DNA of 64,000 nucleotides from Alphaproteobacteria bacterium AO1-B (GCA_001890945.1 MLAX01000001.1:1240001-1304000); one strand, 5' to 3'; counted from the stretch's first letter, positions 8,422 to 18,298 are shown. Translations and numbers: made by a program. The notes: generated by a model not told the origin, from the sequence alone.

Positions 8422-8601
8422 ATGAGTGAAAAAGACAAGCCAAGCCAGGATGTTGCGAAACAGGAAACCGGGGCCAGCGCAGCTTCAAAACCAGGCGGTG
8501 CAAAGACGCCACCTCAAAGCCGCGAGGACCGGCTAGCCGAAGCCCTGCGTGCAAATTTGCGGCGGCGGAAATCGGCTGCGCGCAAATCCAAGGCGGATTA
8601 A
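8422..8601 (+). CDS. Small basic hypothetical protein upstream of murA
   Basis: A 59-residue frame starting ATG at 8422 and ending TAA at 8601. The N-terminal half is low-complexity (Ser, Lys, Pro, Ala, Gly), and the C-terminal part is strongly basic: SREDRLAEALRANLRRRK followed by Ala/Lys-rich residues. Short proteins with a REDRL..ALR.NL.RRK core are frequent just upstream of murA in alphaproteobacteria, so I judge it real. The function is unknown; the basic tail would suit nucleic-acid or ribosome contact, but that is speculation. Confidence 0.65.
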   Translation: MSEKDKPSQDVAKQETGASAASKPGGAKTPPQSREDRLAEALRANLRRRKSAARKSKAD

Positions 8602-8753
8602 ACCTGCCGATCCTTAGCAAGACCTTGCGCCATCGGCGAGACTGCGCCAATGGCCTGCCTTGCAAGGGCCATAAGTTGCGTGTAGATCGCACGTTCTAGA
8701 TTAAGAAATTCTTGGGGACGCCGCGGCTTTGCGGCTTGGGTTCGGGGAAAAAA

Positions 8754-10043
8754 ATGGACAGCATCAAAGTCACCGGCGGCGCGGAGCTGAACGGCATCAT
8801 TCCGATTTCCGGCGCAAAAAATGCCGCACTGCCCTTGATGATTGCGTCCCTGTTGACCGACGAAACCCTGACGCTGTCGAATGTGCCGCGCTTGCGCGAC
8901 GTCGCCCAACTGATGCAGATCCTCTCCAATCACGGGGTCGATTATTCGGTCAATGGCAAGCGCACCGGTCAGGACGATCTGGCCGGGCAGACATTGAACC
9001 TGACAGCCCGTGAGATCGTGGACACGACGGCGCCTTATGAGCTCGTGTCCAAGATGCGGGCCAGCTTCTGGGTTGTCGGCCCGTTGATTGCCCGGATGCA
9101 CGAAGCTCGCGTTTCACTGCCGGGCGGCTGCGCGATCGGCACACGGCCGGTTGATTTCTTCATTCAGGGCCTGGAAGCACTCGGTGCGGATATTGAAATC
9201 GAAGGCGGTTATGTCGTTGTGAAGGCACCGGGCGGTTTGACCGGCGGCCGGGTTGAATTCCCGCGTGTGTCTGTTGGCGCAACCCACACCATCATGATGG
9301 CGGCGACCTTGGCCAAAGGCGAAACTGAAATCGTCAATGCCGCCCGCGAACCGGAAGTGGTTGATTTGGCCCGCTGCCTGAAGGCGATGGGGGCCAAGAT
9401 CGAAGGCGAGGGGACCTCGACCATCCGCATTCAAGGCGTCCCGCGCCTGCATGGCGCGCACCATGCCGTGGTCCCGGACCGGATTGAAACCGGCACCTAT
9501 GCGATGGCGGTTGCCATGACGGGCGGTGATGTGCTGCTGCAGGGCGCAAGGACCGACCTTTTAGAAAGCGCGCTGGACACATTGCGCCAGACCGGCGCGG
9601 AAATCACCGCAACGGATGAAGGTCTGAAGGTCTATCGCAACGGCAACGGCATTCAGCCGGCCGATGTCACCACAGAACCGTTCCCAGGCTTCCCGACCGA
9701 TCTTCAGGCGCAGTTTATGGCCCTGATGACCAAGGCCGGCGGCAAAAGCCGGATCACGGAAACGATTTTCGAAAACCGCTTCATGCACGTACAGGAGCTG
9801 GCTCGTCTTGGCGCTCAGATCGCGATTGATGGCCGCACGGCGACTGTCGAAGGCGTCTCCACCCTGCGCGGCGCGCCGGTGATGGCAACGGACCTTCGCG
9901 CGTCCGTGTCGCTTGTGATTGCCGGACTGGCGGCAGAAGGCGAAACCACCGTCAGCCGGGTCTATCACCTCGACCGCGGCTTTGAGCGCCTGGAAGACAA
10001 GCTCACCCGCTGCGGCGCCCAGATCCAGCGGATTTCCGGGTAA
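8754..10043 (+). CDS. murA: UDP-N-acetylglucosamine 1-carboxyvinyltransferase
   Basis: Catalyses the first committed step of peptidoglycan synthesis, transfer of enolpyruvyl from PEP to UDP-GlcNAc, in the cytoplasm. The 429-residue length is typical of the EPSP-synthase-fold family. Seen in the sequence: [10 protein letters not shown] with K22, and the active-site loop [10 protein letters not shown] with C126, the form normally sensitive to fosfomycin. Later conserved stretches include [14 protein letters not shown] and [17 protein letters not shown]. The start at 8754 (MDSIKVTGG) matches the family; 14 upstream in-frame codons are not expected to be translated. It heads a conserved alphaproteobacterial housekeeping block. 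Confidence 0.97.
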   Translation: MDSIKVTGGAELNGIIPISGAKNAALPLMIASLLTDETLTLSNVPRLRDVAQLMQILSNHGVDYSVNGKRTGQDDLAGQTLNLTAREIVDTTAPYELVSKMRASFWVVGPLIARMHEARVSLPGGCAIGTRPVDFFIQGLEALGADIEIEGGYVVVKAPGGLTGGRVEFPRVSVGATHTIMMAATLAKGETEIVNAAREPEVVDLARCLKAMGAKIEGEGTSTIRIQGVPRLHGAHHAVVPDRIETGTYAMAVAMTGGDVLLQGARTDLLESALDTLRQTGAEITATDEGLKVYRNGNGIQPADVTTEPFPGFPTDLQAQFMALMTKAGGKSRITETIFENRFMHVQELARLGAQIAIDGRTATVEGVSTLRGAPVMATDLRASVSLVIAGLAAEGETTVSRVYHLDRGFERLEDKLTRCGAQIQRISG

Positions 10044-10055
10044 TTCGTTTCACCA

Positions 10056-10535
10056 CTACTTAGCCGCTGTGCGGCTGATGACGCGCCCGCGGGAGGTGAA
10101 AGATGGGCCGGGAGTGCCGGGTCCGGTCACCATGACCGCTTCGGTCAAGGGGCTTAAGGCGCCCTGGTCTGCCGACCATTCCACGAGGAAATTCGCGCCG
10201 ACGCCGCCGGTGGTGTCGTTGCTGGGCACGAGGAAACTGGCAGAGCCCAGCGGTTCCAGGCGCAGCGGTGCATCCAGGATGCTTTTCAGGAGCTTGCCGT
10301 CTTCACCGTGGTAATCGACTTTGGTCACGGTTAGCGGGGTCTGCGGGTCGACATTGTGAACGGTCAGTGTAGCGGCCAGAAGCTCTGACCGGTCCGGAAA
10401 AGAAAAAATCCTGGAGTAGGCCGGCACATAAATCGTCTCAGCAAAGGCTTTTGTCAGATCATCGGCCAAAGCTGTGGGCGCCGGTGATGCGTTTAACATC
10501 AATGCGAGGGCAAAAAGTCTTGTGCTGAAGCGCAT
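10056..10535 (-). CDS. DUF3124 family secreted protein
   Basis: A 159-residue protein with a signal peptide (about 1-24, ending ALA-DD). The mature part fits DUF3124: YVPAYSRIFSFPDRSELLAATL near the start (residues about 36-57), VTKVDYHGEDGKLLKSIL, and GGVGANFLVEWSAD. The family is periplasmic or exported and has no known function. It is convergent with murA (12 bases between stops) and breaks the otherwise plus-strand block. Confidence 0.85.
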   Translation of the reverse strand: MRFSTRLFALALMLNASPAPTALADDLTKAFAETIYVPAYSRIFSFPDRSELLAATLTVHNVDPQTPLTVTKVDYHGEDGKLLKSILDAPLRLEPLGSASFLVPSNDTTGGVGANFLVEWSADQGALSPLTEAVMVTGPGTPGPSFTSRGRVISRTAAK

Positions 10536-10750
10536 GGTGCAACTGTTCCTATCTGTCTTCGGAAACTTTTGCAGGAATGGTCAAGAATGAGAAGAGCTGA
10601 TCTTTTGCGCTGGTTCCATCTGAAGTGTCCTTTCGAGCAGATCAACGGCCATTTCCCGTCTGTCCCTGACTGAAACGACTGTTCCTTTGTTGCCATTCTA
10701 AAAAATCCCGGCTAGGTCATCAGCCTTGGAGTTGGCGCGGAGAACCCTAC

Positions 10751-11236
10751 ATGAGTGCCGCGACACCACGACAAACGGACACTTGTTTGAGCACCATGGA
10801 TCAATTGAAACTTGCCGCTTTGGATGAGGAAGACCTGCAGGTTCTTTCCGCCCATGTTCAGGACGCCGTGATCACCATTGCGGATATCCGGTATCTGCCA
10901 AAGGAAAAAAGGGCCGTGTTCGTCATGAACCGGTTCGTCTGGGACAAGAAGGCCGACAAGCGAAGCAAGGAACATGAGCGCCGCCGGTCAGCATTTGCGG
11001 TCTCGCGTGTGACCGGCATGAAATCCCAGAAAATTCAGCAGGACGCCAAGGACGTTGTACTGGAATTGCTGGCGGTTACGTTTAAGCCGGCAGAAGACGC
11101 GCCGGCCGGTCAGATTGAGCTCGCCTTTTCCGGAGGATCCAGCATCCAACTGGACGTAGAGTGCATCGAGGCCCAATTGTCTGATCTGGGGGCCGCCTGG
11201 TCGACACCAAACCTGCCGCAGCACGACCTTACCTGA
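10751..11236 (+). CDS. DUF2948 family protein
   Basis: A 161-residue soluble protein matching DUF2948, an alphaproteobacterial family almost always found directly before hisD. Characteristic segments are LAALDEEDLQVLSAHVQDAV, FVMNRFVW, and LEFSGG-like LAFSGGSSIQLDVE. The start at 10751 has GGAG 8 bases upstream; a second ATG at 10796 (MDQLKL) is also possible. The function is unknown; its neighbourhood suggests only shared transcription with hisD. Confidence 0.88.
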   Translation: MSAATPRQTDTCLSTMDQLKLAALDEEDLQVLSAHVQDAVITIADIRYLPKEKRAVFVMNRFVWDKKADKRSKEHERRRSAFAVSRVTGMKSQKIQQDAKDVVLELLAVTFKPAEDAPAGQIELAFSGGSSIQLDVECIEAQLSDLGAAWSTPNLPQHDLT

Positions 11237-11251
11237 ACAAACAAGATTTGC

Positions 11252-11268
11252 TGGCGCTTTGAGCGCCA
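11252..11268 (+). other. Short hairpin between DUF2948 gene and hisD
   Basis: TGGCGC and GCGCCA pair around a 5-base loop in the 50-base gap ahead of hisD. There is no T-run, so it is more likely an mRNA processing or stability element than a terminator. Confidence 0.35.
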
Positions 11269-11286
11269 ATCGAGATGGAGAGTTGC

Positions 11287-12582
11287 GTGGTCCAACGCCT
11301 CACGAATACCAGCGCTGATTTTGAAGCCCGTTTCGCCGAACTTCTGGCCGGCAAACGGGAAGCGTCGGAAGATGTCGATCAGATCGTCCGGGATATTCTT
11401 GAAGATGTGCGAAAGCGCGGCGATCAGGCCGTTCTGGAATACACCGCGAAATTCGACCGCCTGAATGCCGCTAAAATGACAGACCTCAGGGTCTCGCAAG
11501 CGCAGATCGATGCGGCGGTTGCTGAAGTGTCGGCAGAAACGCTGGACGCTCTGCAGTTGGCGCATGACAGGATTTTTTCGCACCACAAACGTCAGCTCCC
11601 GGCAGATGACCGCTACACCGATCCGATCGGCGTTGAGCTTGGCTCCCGCTGGACGGCGGTCGAGGCAGTTGGGGTGTATGTGCCGGGTGGTTTGGCAAGT
11701 TACCCAAGTTCGGTCTTGATGAATGTCGTTCCAGCCAAGGTGGCTGGTGTTGAGCGCATTGTCATGGTTGTGCCGAGCCCGGATGATGTGCTCAACCCGC
11801 TTGTTCTTGCAGCCGCCAAGATTGCTGGCGTTTCCGAGATCTACCGCATTGGCGGTGCGCAGGCAGTGGCAGCCCTGGCCTTCGGCACAGAGACCATCCA
11901 GCCAGTTGCCAAGATTGTCGGGCCAGGCAATGCCTTTGTCGCCGCAGCCAAGCGCCGTGTGTTCGGCACGGTTGGCATCGACATGATTGCAGGCCCGTCC
12001 GAAGTTCTTGTTATTGCGGACAAGGACAGCAATCCGGACTGGATTGCTGCCGATTTGCTGGCCCAGGCAGAGCATGATCCGGTCGCCCAATCCATTTTGA
12101 TCACGGACGACGCAGAACTTGCCGATCACGTCGCGGGTGCGGTTGAGCGCCAGCTGAAGACATTGCCGCGCGAAGAGGTTGCCCGTGCCAGCTGGCAGGA
12201 TTTTGGCGCGATCATCCTGGTCGACAGCCTCGACAACGCGATGCCGCTCGCGAATCGCCTGGCGCCGGAACACCTCGAACTTGCCGTTGAAGACCCGGAG
12301 CAGCTTCTGGACAAGGTGCGCAATGCGGGCGCTGTGTTCATGGGCCATCATACGCCGGAAGCGATTGGTGATTATGTCGGCGGGTCCAATCACGTCTTGC
12401 CGACAGCAAGATCGGCCCGGTTTTCCTCTGGTTTGTCGGTACTGGAGTTTGTCAAACGCACGTCAATTCTCAAGTGCAACGCAGAAAACTTGCGTGCGCT
12501 TGGTCCTGCCGCTATCGCTCTAGGTGAAGCGGAGGGCTTGTCGGCGCATGCGCGGTCTGTTTCCATCAGACTGAACATGTAG
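11287..12582 (+). CDS. hisD: Histidinol dehydrogenase
   Basis: Zinc enzyme that oxidises L-histidinol to L-histidine in two NAD-dependent steps, the end of histidine synthesis. The GTG at 11287 (MVQRLTNTS) is chosen because GGAG at 11277-11280 lies 6 bases upstream; ATG at 11275 would add four residues. At 431 residues the length is normal. Family blocks seen: [63 protein letters not shown], and [11 protein letters not shown]. It follows the DUF2948 gene and precedes UPF0262 in the usual alphaproteobacterial order. Confidence 0.97.
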   Translation: MVQRLTNTSADFEARFAELLAGKREASEDVDQIVRDILEDVRKRGDQAVLEYTAKFDRLNAAKMTDLRVSQAQIDAAVAEVSAETLDALQLAHDRIFSHHKRQLPADDRYTDPIGVELGSRWTAVEAVGVYVPGGLASYPSSVLMNVVPAKVAGVERIVMVVPSPDDVLNPLVLAAAKIAGVSEIYRIGGAQAVAALAFGTETIQPVAKIVGPGNAFVAAAKRRVFGTVGIDMIAGPSEVLVIADKDSNPDWIAADLLAQAEHDPVAQSILITDDAELADHVAGAVERQLKTLPREEVARASWQDFGAIILVDSLDNAMPLANRLAPEHLELAVEDPEQLLDKVRNAGAVFMGHHTPEAIGDYVGGSNHVLPTARSARFSSGLSVLEFVKRTSILKCNAENLRALGPAAIALGEAEGLSAHARSVSIRLNM

Positions 12583-12612
12583 GCAGGGTGTTCTGAGAAA
12601 GGCTTTGACAGC

Positions 12613-13116
12613 ATGAGCGATGCACAATCGGAAAGTTCTGCGGAAACAGCGGGCGGCCGTTTGGTGGACGTGGTGCTGGACGAAGCCTCGATTGCCCGCT
12701 CCACACCGGAGGTGGAGCATGACCGCGCCGTCGCCATCTACGATTTGATCGAGGAAAACTGTTTTCAGCCGGTCGGACATCCAGTTGCGAAATTCGTTCT
12801 AAACCTGTCGGTGATTGAAAAGAAGCTCGTCTTTCAGATCCAAACCGAAGACGACCAGCCGGTGGTCACCCACGTTCTCTCGCTCACCCCCTTGCGAAAG
12901 ATCGTCAAGGACTACGATCTCATCTGCGAGAGCTATTATGAGGCAATCCGCCACGCGACCCCCAGCCAGATCGAGGCTATCGATATGGGCCGCCGCGGCG
13001 TGCACAATGAGGGCTCCACGATCCTGATGGAGCGTCTTCAGGGAAAAATCGAGGTGGATATGGCAACCGCCCGGCGGTTGTTCACCCTCGTCTACGCCTT
13101 GCACTGGAAGGGCTAA
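12613..13116 (+). CDS. UPF0262 family protein
   Basis: A 167-residue soluble protein of the UPF0262 family, uncharacterised and restricted mostly to alphaproteobacteria. The conserved core is seen in [56 protein letters not shown], and a C-terminal [14 protein letters not shown]. It lies 30 bases after hisD and 5 bases before the phosphatase gene, so it is co-transcribed with them. The function is unknown. Confidence 0.92.
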   Translation: MSDAQSESSAETAGGRLVDVVLDEASIARSTPEVEHDRAVAIYDLIEENCFQPVGHPVAKFVLNLSVIEKKLVFQIQTEDDQPVVTHVLSLTPLRKIVKDYDLICESYYEAIRHATPSQIEAIDMGRRGVHNEGSTILMERLQGKIEVDMATARRLFTLVYALHWKG

Positions 13117-13121
13117 GGTCT

Positions 13122-13574
13122 GTGGCCGGGCCGGACCTGCGTCCGACTGCGGTATTGTTTGCGTGCGGAATGAACTCCGTGCGCTCCCCCATGGCCGAAG
13201 CGTTGACGCAAAAGCTGTTCCCGGGACAGATCTATGTAAAGTCGGCCGGGGTACGGGCCGGGAAACTCGATCCCTTTGTCGATGCAGTTATGGCGGAGAT
13301 TGGCGTAGACATGAGTGCACACCGCCCCAAGAGCTATCTCGAGCTCGAAGAGAGCGGCTTTGATCTCATTGTGACGCTTGCTCCAGAGGCGCACCACTGG
13401 GCTCTCGATCTGACCCGGACCGATGCAGTTGATGTCGAATATTGGCCCACGATGGATCCGACTTTGGCAACCGGTTCGCGGGAGCAGATCCTCAATGAAT
13501 ACCGTGCAGTGCGGGACATGCTGATGATGCGGATCAAGAAACGGTTGAACTGGACACCCCCGCCCAGCGGATGA
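13122..13574 (+). CDS. Low-molecular-weight protein tyrosine phosphatase-like protein
   Basis: A 150-residue protein with the LMW-PTP/arsenate reductase fold. The phosphate loop ACGMNSVRSPMAEAL holds the CX5R signature (C15, R21) with the Asn and Ser-Pro typical of the family. The general-acid Asp is likely in YWPTMDPT. It starts with GTG at 13122, 5 bases after the UPF0262 stop, with AAGG upstream. Substrate specificity (phosphotyrosine or other) cannot be read from the sequence. This gene is a fixed member of the hisD-infA block. Confidence 0.88.
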   Translation: MAGPDLRPTAVLFACGMNSVRSPMAEALTQKLFPGQIYVKSAGVRAGKLDPFVDAVMAEIGVDMSAHRPKSYLELEESGFDLIVTLAPEAHHWALDLTRTDAVDVEYWPTMDPTLATGSREQILNEYRAVRDMLMMRIKKRLNWTPPPSG

Positions 13575-13691
13575 TAAAGCGGCGTCTAACATCGCTTTGG
13601 GACCGATGCGAAAGAATGGTTCACATTCTGAGCCTAATCGGCTAGGTTCCGCGGCACCTGCGGGCAAGGCCCGCCATAATCAGGATATCAA

Positions 13692-13910
13692 ATGGCCAAA
13701 GAAGAAGCTCTGGAGTTCCCGGGCGTCGTGACAGAACTGTTGCCGAACGCGACGTTCCGCGTAAAACTTGAAAACGATCATGAGATCATCGCACATACGG
13801 CTGGACGTATGCGCAAGAACCGTATCCGCGTTCTGGCGGGCGATAAGGTTCTTGTCGAAATGACCCCCTATGACTTGACCAAGGGTCGGATTACCTACCG
13901 CTTCAAGTAA
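13692..13910 (+). CDS. infA: Translation initiation factor IF-1
   Basis: Small OB-fold (S1-like) protein that binds the ribosomal A site during initiation. The 72 residues cover the whole family, from [20 protein letters not shown] to a C-terminal [12 protein letters not shown], with [19 protein letters not shown] in the middle. AGGA sits upstream of the ATG. The 117-base gap before it may contain its own promoter. Confidence 0.98.
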   Translation: MAKEEALEFPGVVTELLPNATFRVKLENDHEIIAHTAGRMRKNRIRVLAGDKVLVEMTPYDLTKGRITYRFK

Positions 13911-13951
13911 GCGGCAGGTCGCCTTGCGCCGGCAGGAAAGCACGTGCATCT

Positions 13952-14578
13952 ATGACGAATGCCCCTCAGTTGATCCTGGCGTCCGCCTCGCCGCGCCGTC
14001 TTGCGCTGCTGCAGCAGGTCGGGCTGGAACCGGATCATCTGCTGCCCGCTGATATTGATGAGACCCCGAAGAAGTTCGAAACGCCGCGGGCGTTGGCCTT
14101 GCGTCTTGCGCGAGCCAAAGCTGAAGCTGTGCTTGAGGTCGCCAAGAACACCGATGCCATGACAGGCGGCGTTGTGCTTGCCGCAGATACGGTGGTCGGT
14201 GTCGGACGGCGGATCTTGCCCAAGGCCGAACTCACCGATCAGGCCGTCATGTGCCTGTCTCTGCTGTCTGGACGGGGGCATCGTGTTTTTACCGGCGTGG
14301 CCGTGGCAGAGCCGAACGGGAAAATGCGGACAAAGCTTGTCGAAACGCGTGTCCGCTTCAAACGGTTGTCCCGCCAGGACATGGATGACTACATTTCCTC
14401 AGGAGAATGGCGCGGCAAAGCAGGCGGTTATGCGATCCAGGGGCTTGCAGGCAGTTTCGTGGTCAAGCTTGTCGGGTCCTACCCGGCGGTTGTTGGATTG
14501 CCGCTGGCGGAGACCGTGAATCTTTTGCAAGCAGCAGGCTACCCTGTCCATGCAAACTGGACGACTGCTGGCGCTTAA
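13952..14578 (+). CDS. maf: Maf-like nucleoside triphosphate pyrophosphatase
   Basis: A 208-residue Maf/Ham1-superfamily enzyme that hydrolyses modified or non-canonical nucleotides to the monophosphate. Signatures: [19 protein letters not shown] at the N-terminus, [11 protein letters not shown] with the catalytic Asp, [11 protein letters not shown], and [13 protein letters not shown]. The position between infA and yacG is standard for alphaproteobacteria. The exact subtype (YhdE- or YceF-like) is not resolved. Confidence 0.94.
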   Translation: MTNAPQLILASASPRRLALLQQVGLEPDHLLPADIDETPKKFETPRALALRLARAKAEAVLEVAKNTDAMTGGVVLAADTVVGVGRRILPKAELTDQAVMCLSLLSGRGHRVFTGVAVAEPNGKMRTKLVETRVRFKRLSRQDMDDYISSGEWRGKAGGYAIQGLAGSFVVKLVGSYPAVVGLPLAETVNLLQAAGYPVHANWTTAGA

Positions 14579-14627
14579 CGCTTTGCGCGTTTCGTTGATG
14601 GTGAATGCGCTTCAGGAGGGGACCACA

Positions 14628-14831
14628 TTGACTGAAGAAAACGGCAATAAACCGCAGCGCCGGATGCGTCCGTGCCCGATCTGCTCAAAGCTATCCACTC
14701 CGGAAGACTACCCGTTCTGCTCTGATCGCTGCGCCAAGATTGATCTTAACCGGTGGTTCTCCGAAGGGTATTCCATCCCGGTCGTGGAAACCGATGATCT
14801 GGACGACGAAGAGTTTCCGGACCGCGGCTAA
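14628..14831 (+). CDS. yacG: DNA gyrase inhibitor YacG, zinc-binding
   Basis: A 67-residue zinc protein that in E. coli binds GyrB and inhibits gyrase. The four ligands are CPIC and CSDRC (the C-X3-C form), followed by AKIDLNRWFSEGYSIP. The acidic tail DDLDDEEFPDRG is usual. The start is placed at TTG 14628 because AGGAGGGG at 14614-14621 lies 6 bases before it; ATG starts at 14550 and 14598 would overlap or crowd maf and lack a ribosome site. It closes the housekeeping block. Confidence 0.9.
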   Translation: MTEENGNKPQRRMRPCPICSKLSTPEDYPFCSDRCAKIDLNRWFSEGYSIPVVETDDLDDEEFPDRG

Positions 14832-14930
14832 GGCTGAGGTTCGCTGTGGTCTCAATACTCAGTGGCCTAATCTGCAAAAATATTTATCTGGCAAAATTTT
14901 TTTCACATTCCGTTACGTCCTCTATTGCTC

Positions 14931-14948
14931 CTGTCATAAAACTGCACC
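14931..14948 (+). promoter_or_regulatory. Candidate Pho box upstream of the 5'-nucleotidase gene
   Basis: CTGTCATAAAACTGCACC matches the PhoB consensus CTGTCATAWAWCTGTCAY at 15 of 18 positions, including the whole first half-site and the CTG of the second. It lies about 160 bases upstream of a 5'-nucleotidase, a classic phosphate-starvation enzyme. The site suggests PhoB activation. Confidence 0.6.
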
Positions 14949-15109
14949 AAGATTTCCAGACACCGGCGATCCGGCTCTCGGGAGAGCGCTCCGGCGTCTG
15001 CTCATTGCTGAGTGGGCAAGTACGAATGCTCATCCTGGGAAGGCACGGCAGGTGAGGGTCCGGCAAAAAGCCTGACCTCAAGAACAATCTATCCAAGGGC
15101 GAGTATCAA

Positions 15110-16717
15110 ATGAAAAACCATCTTCTGAGCGCCGCAGTGCTGTCGCTGACGACGGCATTGTCGACTGCGGCATTCGCCGATTATTCCCTGACCATCCTTC
15201 ACACCAATGATGTTCATTCACGCATTGAATCGATCAACAAGTACGATTCCACCTGTGATGCTGAATCCGAAGCTGAGGGAAAGTGCTTTGGGGGTGTCGC
15301 CCGCATCAAGTCTATGGTGGATGAGCGCCGCGATGCGTTGTCAGACGAAGGCAAGAACTTCGTCGTTGTCGATGCTGGCGATCAGTTCCAAGGCTCGCTC
15401 TTCTATACGACGTACAAAGGAGCAGCAGCGGCCGATTTCATGAACGGGATCGGCTATGATGTGATGGCGGTCGGCAACCATGAATTTGATGATGGTCCGA
15501 CTGCACTGGCAGCTTTCCTGGACAAGGTCGAGTTCCCGGTTATCTCCGGCAATCTTGATCTTGAAAATGAACCCCCGCTCAAGGGCCGCATCCCGGGCAC
15601 ATTGGTGCTGGAGCGCGGCGGCGAGAAAATCGGCTTCGTCTCGAGCCTTGCCGAAGATACGGCAGAAACCTCTTCGCCAGGTGCCGGCGTTAAATTCCTA
15701 AACTCAATTGAGTCCCTGAAAGCGCAGGTCGCAGAGCTGGAAGCTGCCGGGGTCAACAAGATCATCGCGCTGACGCATGAAGGCTTGTCGATGGATGCGA
15801 AAATCGCCGCAGCTGTTCCAGGCATTGACGTCATTGTCGGTGGGCACTCCCACACATTGCTGTCCAATACTCAGGACAGGGCTTCTGGTCCTTATCCGGT
15901 GATGGTCAAGAACCCGGACGGTCAGGATGTACCTATTGTTCAGGCCTATGCCTATAGCAAATTCCTGGGCGACCTTGTTGTGACCTGGGACGACGATGGC
16001 AACGTGATCAAGGCTGAAGGGGAGCCGATCCTCTTGGATGCGTCTGTGGAACCCGATGCAGAGTTTATTGCGCGCATTGGAGAGCTGGCGCAGCCGCTGG
16101 ATGAAATCCGCAACGAAGTTGTCGCCGAAGCGACCGCGGCGATCGGTGGTGAGCGCAGCGTTTGCCGGGCTGACGTCTGCGAAATGGGCGTTCTTGTGAC
16201 TGAGGCCATGCTGGACCGTGTGAAGGATCAGGGTGTTCAAATCGCAATCCAGAATGGCGGTGGTTTGCGCGCATCGATTGACGCCGGTGAAGTCACCATG
16301 GGCGAGGTCCTGACAGTTCTGCCGTTCCAGAACACGCTGGCAACCTTCCAGCTCAAAGGGGCGGATGTGGTGTCGGCTCTTGAAAATGGAGCCAGTCAGA
16401 TTGAAGAAGGCGCAGGCCGGTTTGCCCAGGTTGCAGGCCTGAAATACACGATCGACATATCGCAACCGGCCGGTCAGCGTATCTCAGACGTCATGGTGCT
16501 CGAAAATGATGCCTTTGTGCCGATTGATCCGGAAAAGGTTTATGGTGTCGTTTCAAACAACTACATGCGCGGCGGCGGCGATGGGTATGCGATTTTCGAA
16601 ACCAACGGAATGAATGCTTACGACTTCGGTCCCGATCTTGCTGATGTGGTGGCCGCTTACCTCGGAGAGCAGAAAAGCTACAGCGCCTACACGGATGACC
16701 GCATCACTGTGAAGTAA
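15110..16717 (+). CDS. Periplasmic 5'-nucleotidase / metallophosphoesterase, UshA family
   Basis: Secreted two-metal phosphohydrolase of 535 residues, expected to release phosphate from nucleotides in the periplasm. A signal peptide (1-23, ending AFA-DY) is followed by the calcineurin-like domain: ILHTNDVHSRIE, VVDAGDQFQGSLFYT, AVGNHEFDDG, ALTHEG, and GGHSHT. The C-terminal 5'-nucleotidase domain (about 345-500) shows QNGGGLRASIDAGEVT and VVSNNYMRGGGDGY, the substrate-binding loop. A Pho box lies upstream and a strong terminator downstream, so it is probably a single-gene, phosphate-regulated unit. Confidence 0.94.
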   Translation: MKNHLLSAAVLSLTTALSTAAFADYSLTILHTNDVHSRIESINKYDSTCDAESEAEGKCFGGVARIKSMVDERRDALSDEGKNFVVVDAGDQFQGSLFYTTYKGAAAADFMNGIGYDVMAVGNHEFDDGPTALAAFLDKVEFPVISGNLDLENEPPLKGRIPGTLVLERGGEKIGFVSSLAEDTAETSSPGAGVKFLNSIESLKAQVAELEAAGVNKIIALTHEGLSMDAKIAAAVPGIDVIVGGHSHTLLSNTQDRASGPYPVMVKNPDGQDVPIVQAYAYSKFLGDLVVTWDDDGNVIKAEGEPILLDASVEPDAEFIARIGELAQPLDEIRNEVVAEATAAIGGERSVCRADVCEMGVLVTEAMLDRVKDQGVQIAIQNGGGLRASIDAGEVTMGEVLTVLPFQNTLATFQLKGADVVSALENGASQIEEGAGRFAQVAGLKYTIDISQPAGQRISDVMVLENDAFVPIDPEKVYGVVSNNYMRGGGDGYAIFETNGMNAYDFGPDLADVVAAYLGEQKSYSAYTDDRITVK

Positions 16718-16743
16718 AGTCAAACGATCTGAGGCACTTTTCG

Positions 16744-16778
16744 CGCCGGTTCTGAGGAAACTCAGGGCCGGCGTTTTT
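16744..16778 (+). terminator. Rho-independent terminator after the 5'-nucleotidase
   Basis: A 13-bp stem (two G-T pairs) from CGCCGGTTCTGAG and CTCAGGGCCGGCG closes on a GAAA tetraloop and is followed by TTTTT. It separates the nucleotidase from the next operon. Confidence 0.93.
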
Positions 16779-16915
16779 GTTGTTGAGTTCGGGGAGTGAG
16801 GTGCCGCTGCGTTCAACAGGTTAATTGGACTTGTGGTCCGGACTCATATACGTGTGGTAACGTACTGTTAAGAATTTGAAATCGGTGATGGAAAACCAGA
16901 ACGTGGTTCCCAGGG

Positions 16916-18283
16916 ATGCGTTTGACGTCTGATACGATACTTTGTCTGGTGATAATGGCCGGTCTTCTGTTTTCCTCTGCTGTTGCTGAGGCGCAGGAAG
17001 CCGACATTAGCAGCCAGCCGGAAATGTCTGCAGATGCATTGCTGGCGCGGCAAACCGTGCTTCTGGCAAAGATGCTTGAGCGCCCGGCGGACCTCGACAT
17101 TGCCTTCGAATATGCCACAGTCTCGGTAATGGTCGGCGACTACGAGGCTGCGATCTCCACCTTTGAACGCATGCTCATCTTTGCGCCAAATCTGCCACGC
17201 GTGAAGCTGGAGCTGGGTGTCCTCTATTACCGGCTGGGATCGTTTGAAACGGCGCGCTACTATTTTCAGTCGACGCTGGAAACCCCGAATGTTCCTGAAG
17301 AGGTGCAGCAACGGGTTGAAACATACCTTTCCGCAATCGCGTCGAAACAGCAGCCCACCCAGTTCCGCGCCGATGTCATCATTGGTGCCCGCTATCAGTC
17401 TAATGCCAACGCCGCCCCTGGCGGGCGCCGCGTCACTTTGAACGGCAGGGACTTTATCCTCGACGATACCGCGACGGGTCAGGCTGATATAAATGCGTTT
17501 GTCGCTGGCCGCGCCTATGGGTCCTATGATCTTGGAACCCAAGGAGACCTCATCGAAACTGATGTGGTGTTTTATGCCGCGCGATTTGCTGATCAAGTGC
17601 GGCTCGACACTGGTCTTGCAGAAATGACTCTCGGTCCCTCCTTCAACATGGCGCGCTTCAACTTTGATGATGTGCAACTTGGCATTTATGGCGTTGCTTC
17701 CGGTGTCCGGCTGAACCACGCGAACTACAATGGCGCGCTCGGCGTTGGAACCCGGCTGGTCGCCCGGCCGGACATTCAAACGGAAATCAATGCGAAGCTG
17801 GAGTGGCGCCAGCGCTGGTTCAACGACACTTCCGAGTACCCGACGGTTTCCGACCGGAACGGATATTTCGTGCAGTTTGCATCCAAGATTTCCCGCCAGT
17901 TGACCAAGGGCTTGCAGATGCGGGTCCTTGCGCTCGCGGATTTTGAAGAAACTCGCATCAAGTCACAACAAAGCTGGGAAGCAGGAGGCGGGGTGGGGGC
18001 AACCTACCAGTTCGCATCCCCGGTCAAACAACTGCCGCATCTATGGTCGATTGATCTGGAAGCAGGGTATATTTACCGCGCCTATGACGAACCTGACCCG
18101 TTGGTGAATGCCGCCGTCAAACAGCGGGACCATGAGGGATGGCTGCGCGCGGCGCTGAATGTTCCGCTTAAATACAACGTGTCGGCAGGGCTCGTCGGCG
18201 AGGTCCGGAGGCAAAACTCCAACTATGACCTCAGCAGTTACTCAAACGTCTCCGCAATGTTTTCGCTGCGAAAAGCATTTTGA
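16916..18283 (+). CDS. Slam-like outer membrane protein (TPR plus beta-barrel)
   Basis: A 455-residue exported protein. A signal peptide (about 1-27, ending AEAQ) is followed by TPR-like helices (about 35-145; EYATVSVMVGDYEAAISTFE, VKLELGVLYYRLGSFETARYYF split over 85-125). The rest (about 160-455) alternates short aromatic strands and ends in FSLRKAF, a terminal Phe typical of outer-membrane barrels. This architecture matches the surface lipoprotein assembly modifier (Slam, DUF560) family, which moves specific proteins across the outer membrane. The gene 15 bases downstream encodes a protein with a TbpB-like barrel, the usual type of Slam client. No clear ribosome site is seen at this ATG. 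Confidence 0.8.
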   Translation: MRLTSDTILCLVIMAGLLFSSAVAEAQEADISSQPEMSADALLARQTVLLAKMLERPADLDIAFEYATVSVMVGDYEAAISTFERMLIFAPNLPRVKLELGVLYYRLGSFETARYYFQSTLETPNVPEEVQQRVETYLSAIASKQQPTQFRADVIIGARYQSNANAAPGGRRVTLNGRDFILDDTATGQADINAFVAGRAYGSYDLGTQGDLIETDVVFYAARFADQVRLDTGLAEMTLGPSFNMARFNFDDVQLGIYGVASGVRLNHANYNGALGVGTRLVARPDIQTEINAKLEWRQRWFNDTSEYPTVSDRNGYFVQFASKISRQLTKGLQMRVLALADFEETRIKSQQSWEAGGGVGATYQFASPVKQLPHLWSIDLEAGYIYRAYDEPDPLVNAAVKQRDHEGWLRAALNVPLKYNVSAGLVGEVRRQNSNYDLSSYSNVSAMFSLRKAF

Positions 18284-18298
18284 CAGGGAGGGAAGCGC

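Noticed and set aside
17394..18283. The Slam-like gene as a generic TPR lipoprotein or type IX component
   Set aside because: The C-terminal strand-rich region ending in Phe and the linked TbpB-like gene fit Slam better than those alternatives.
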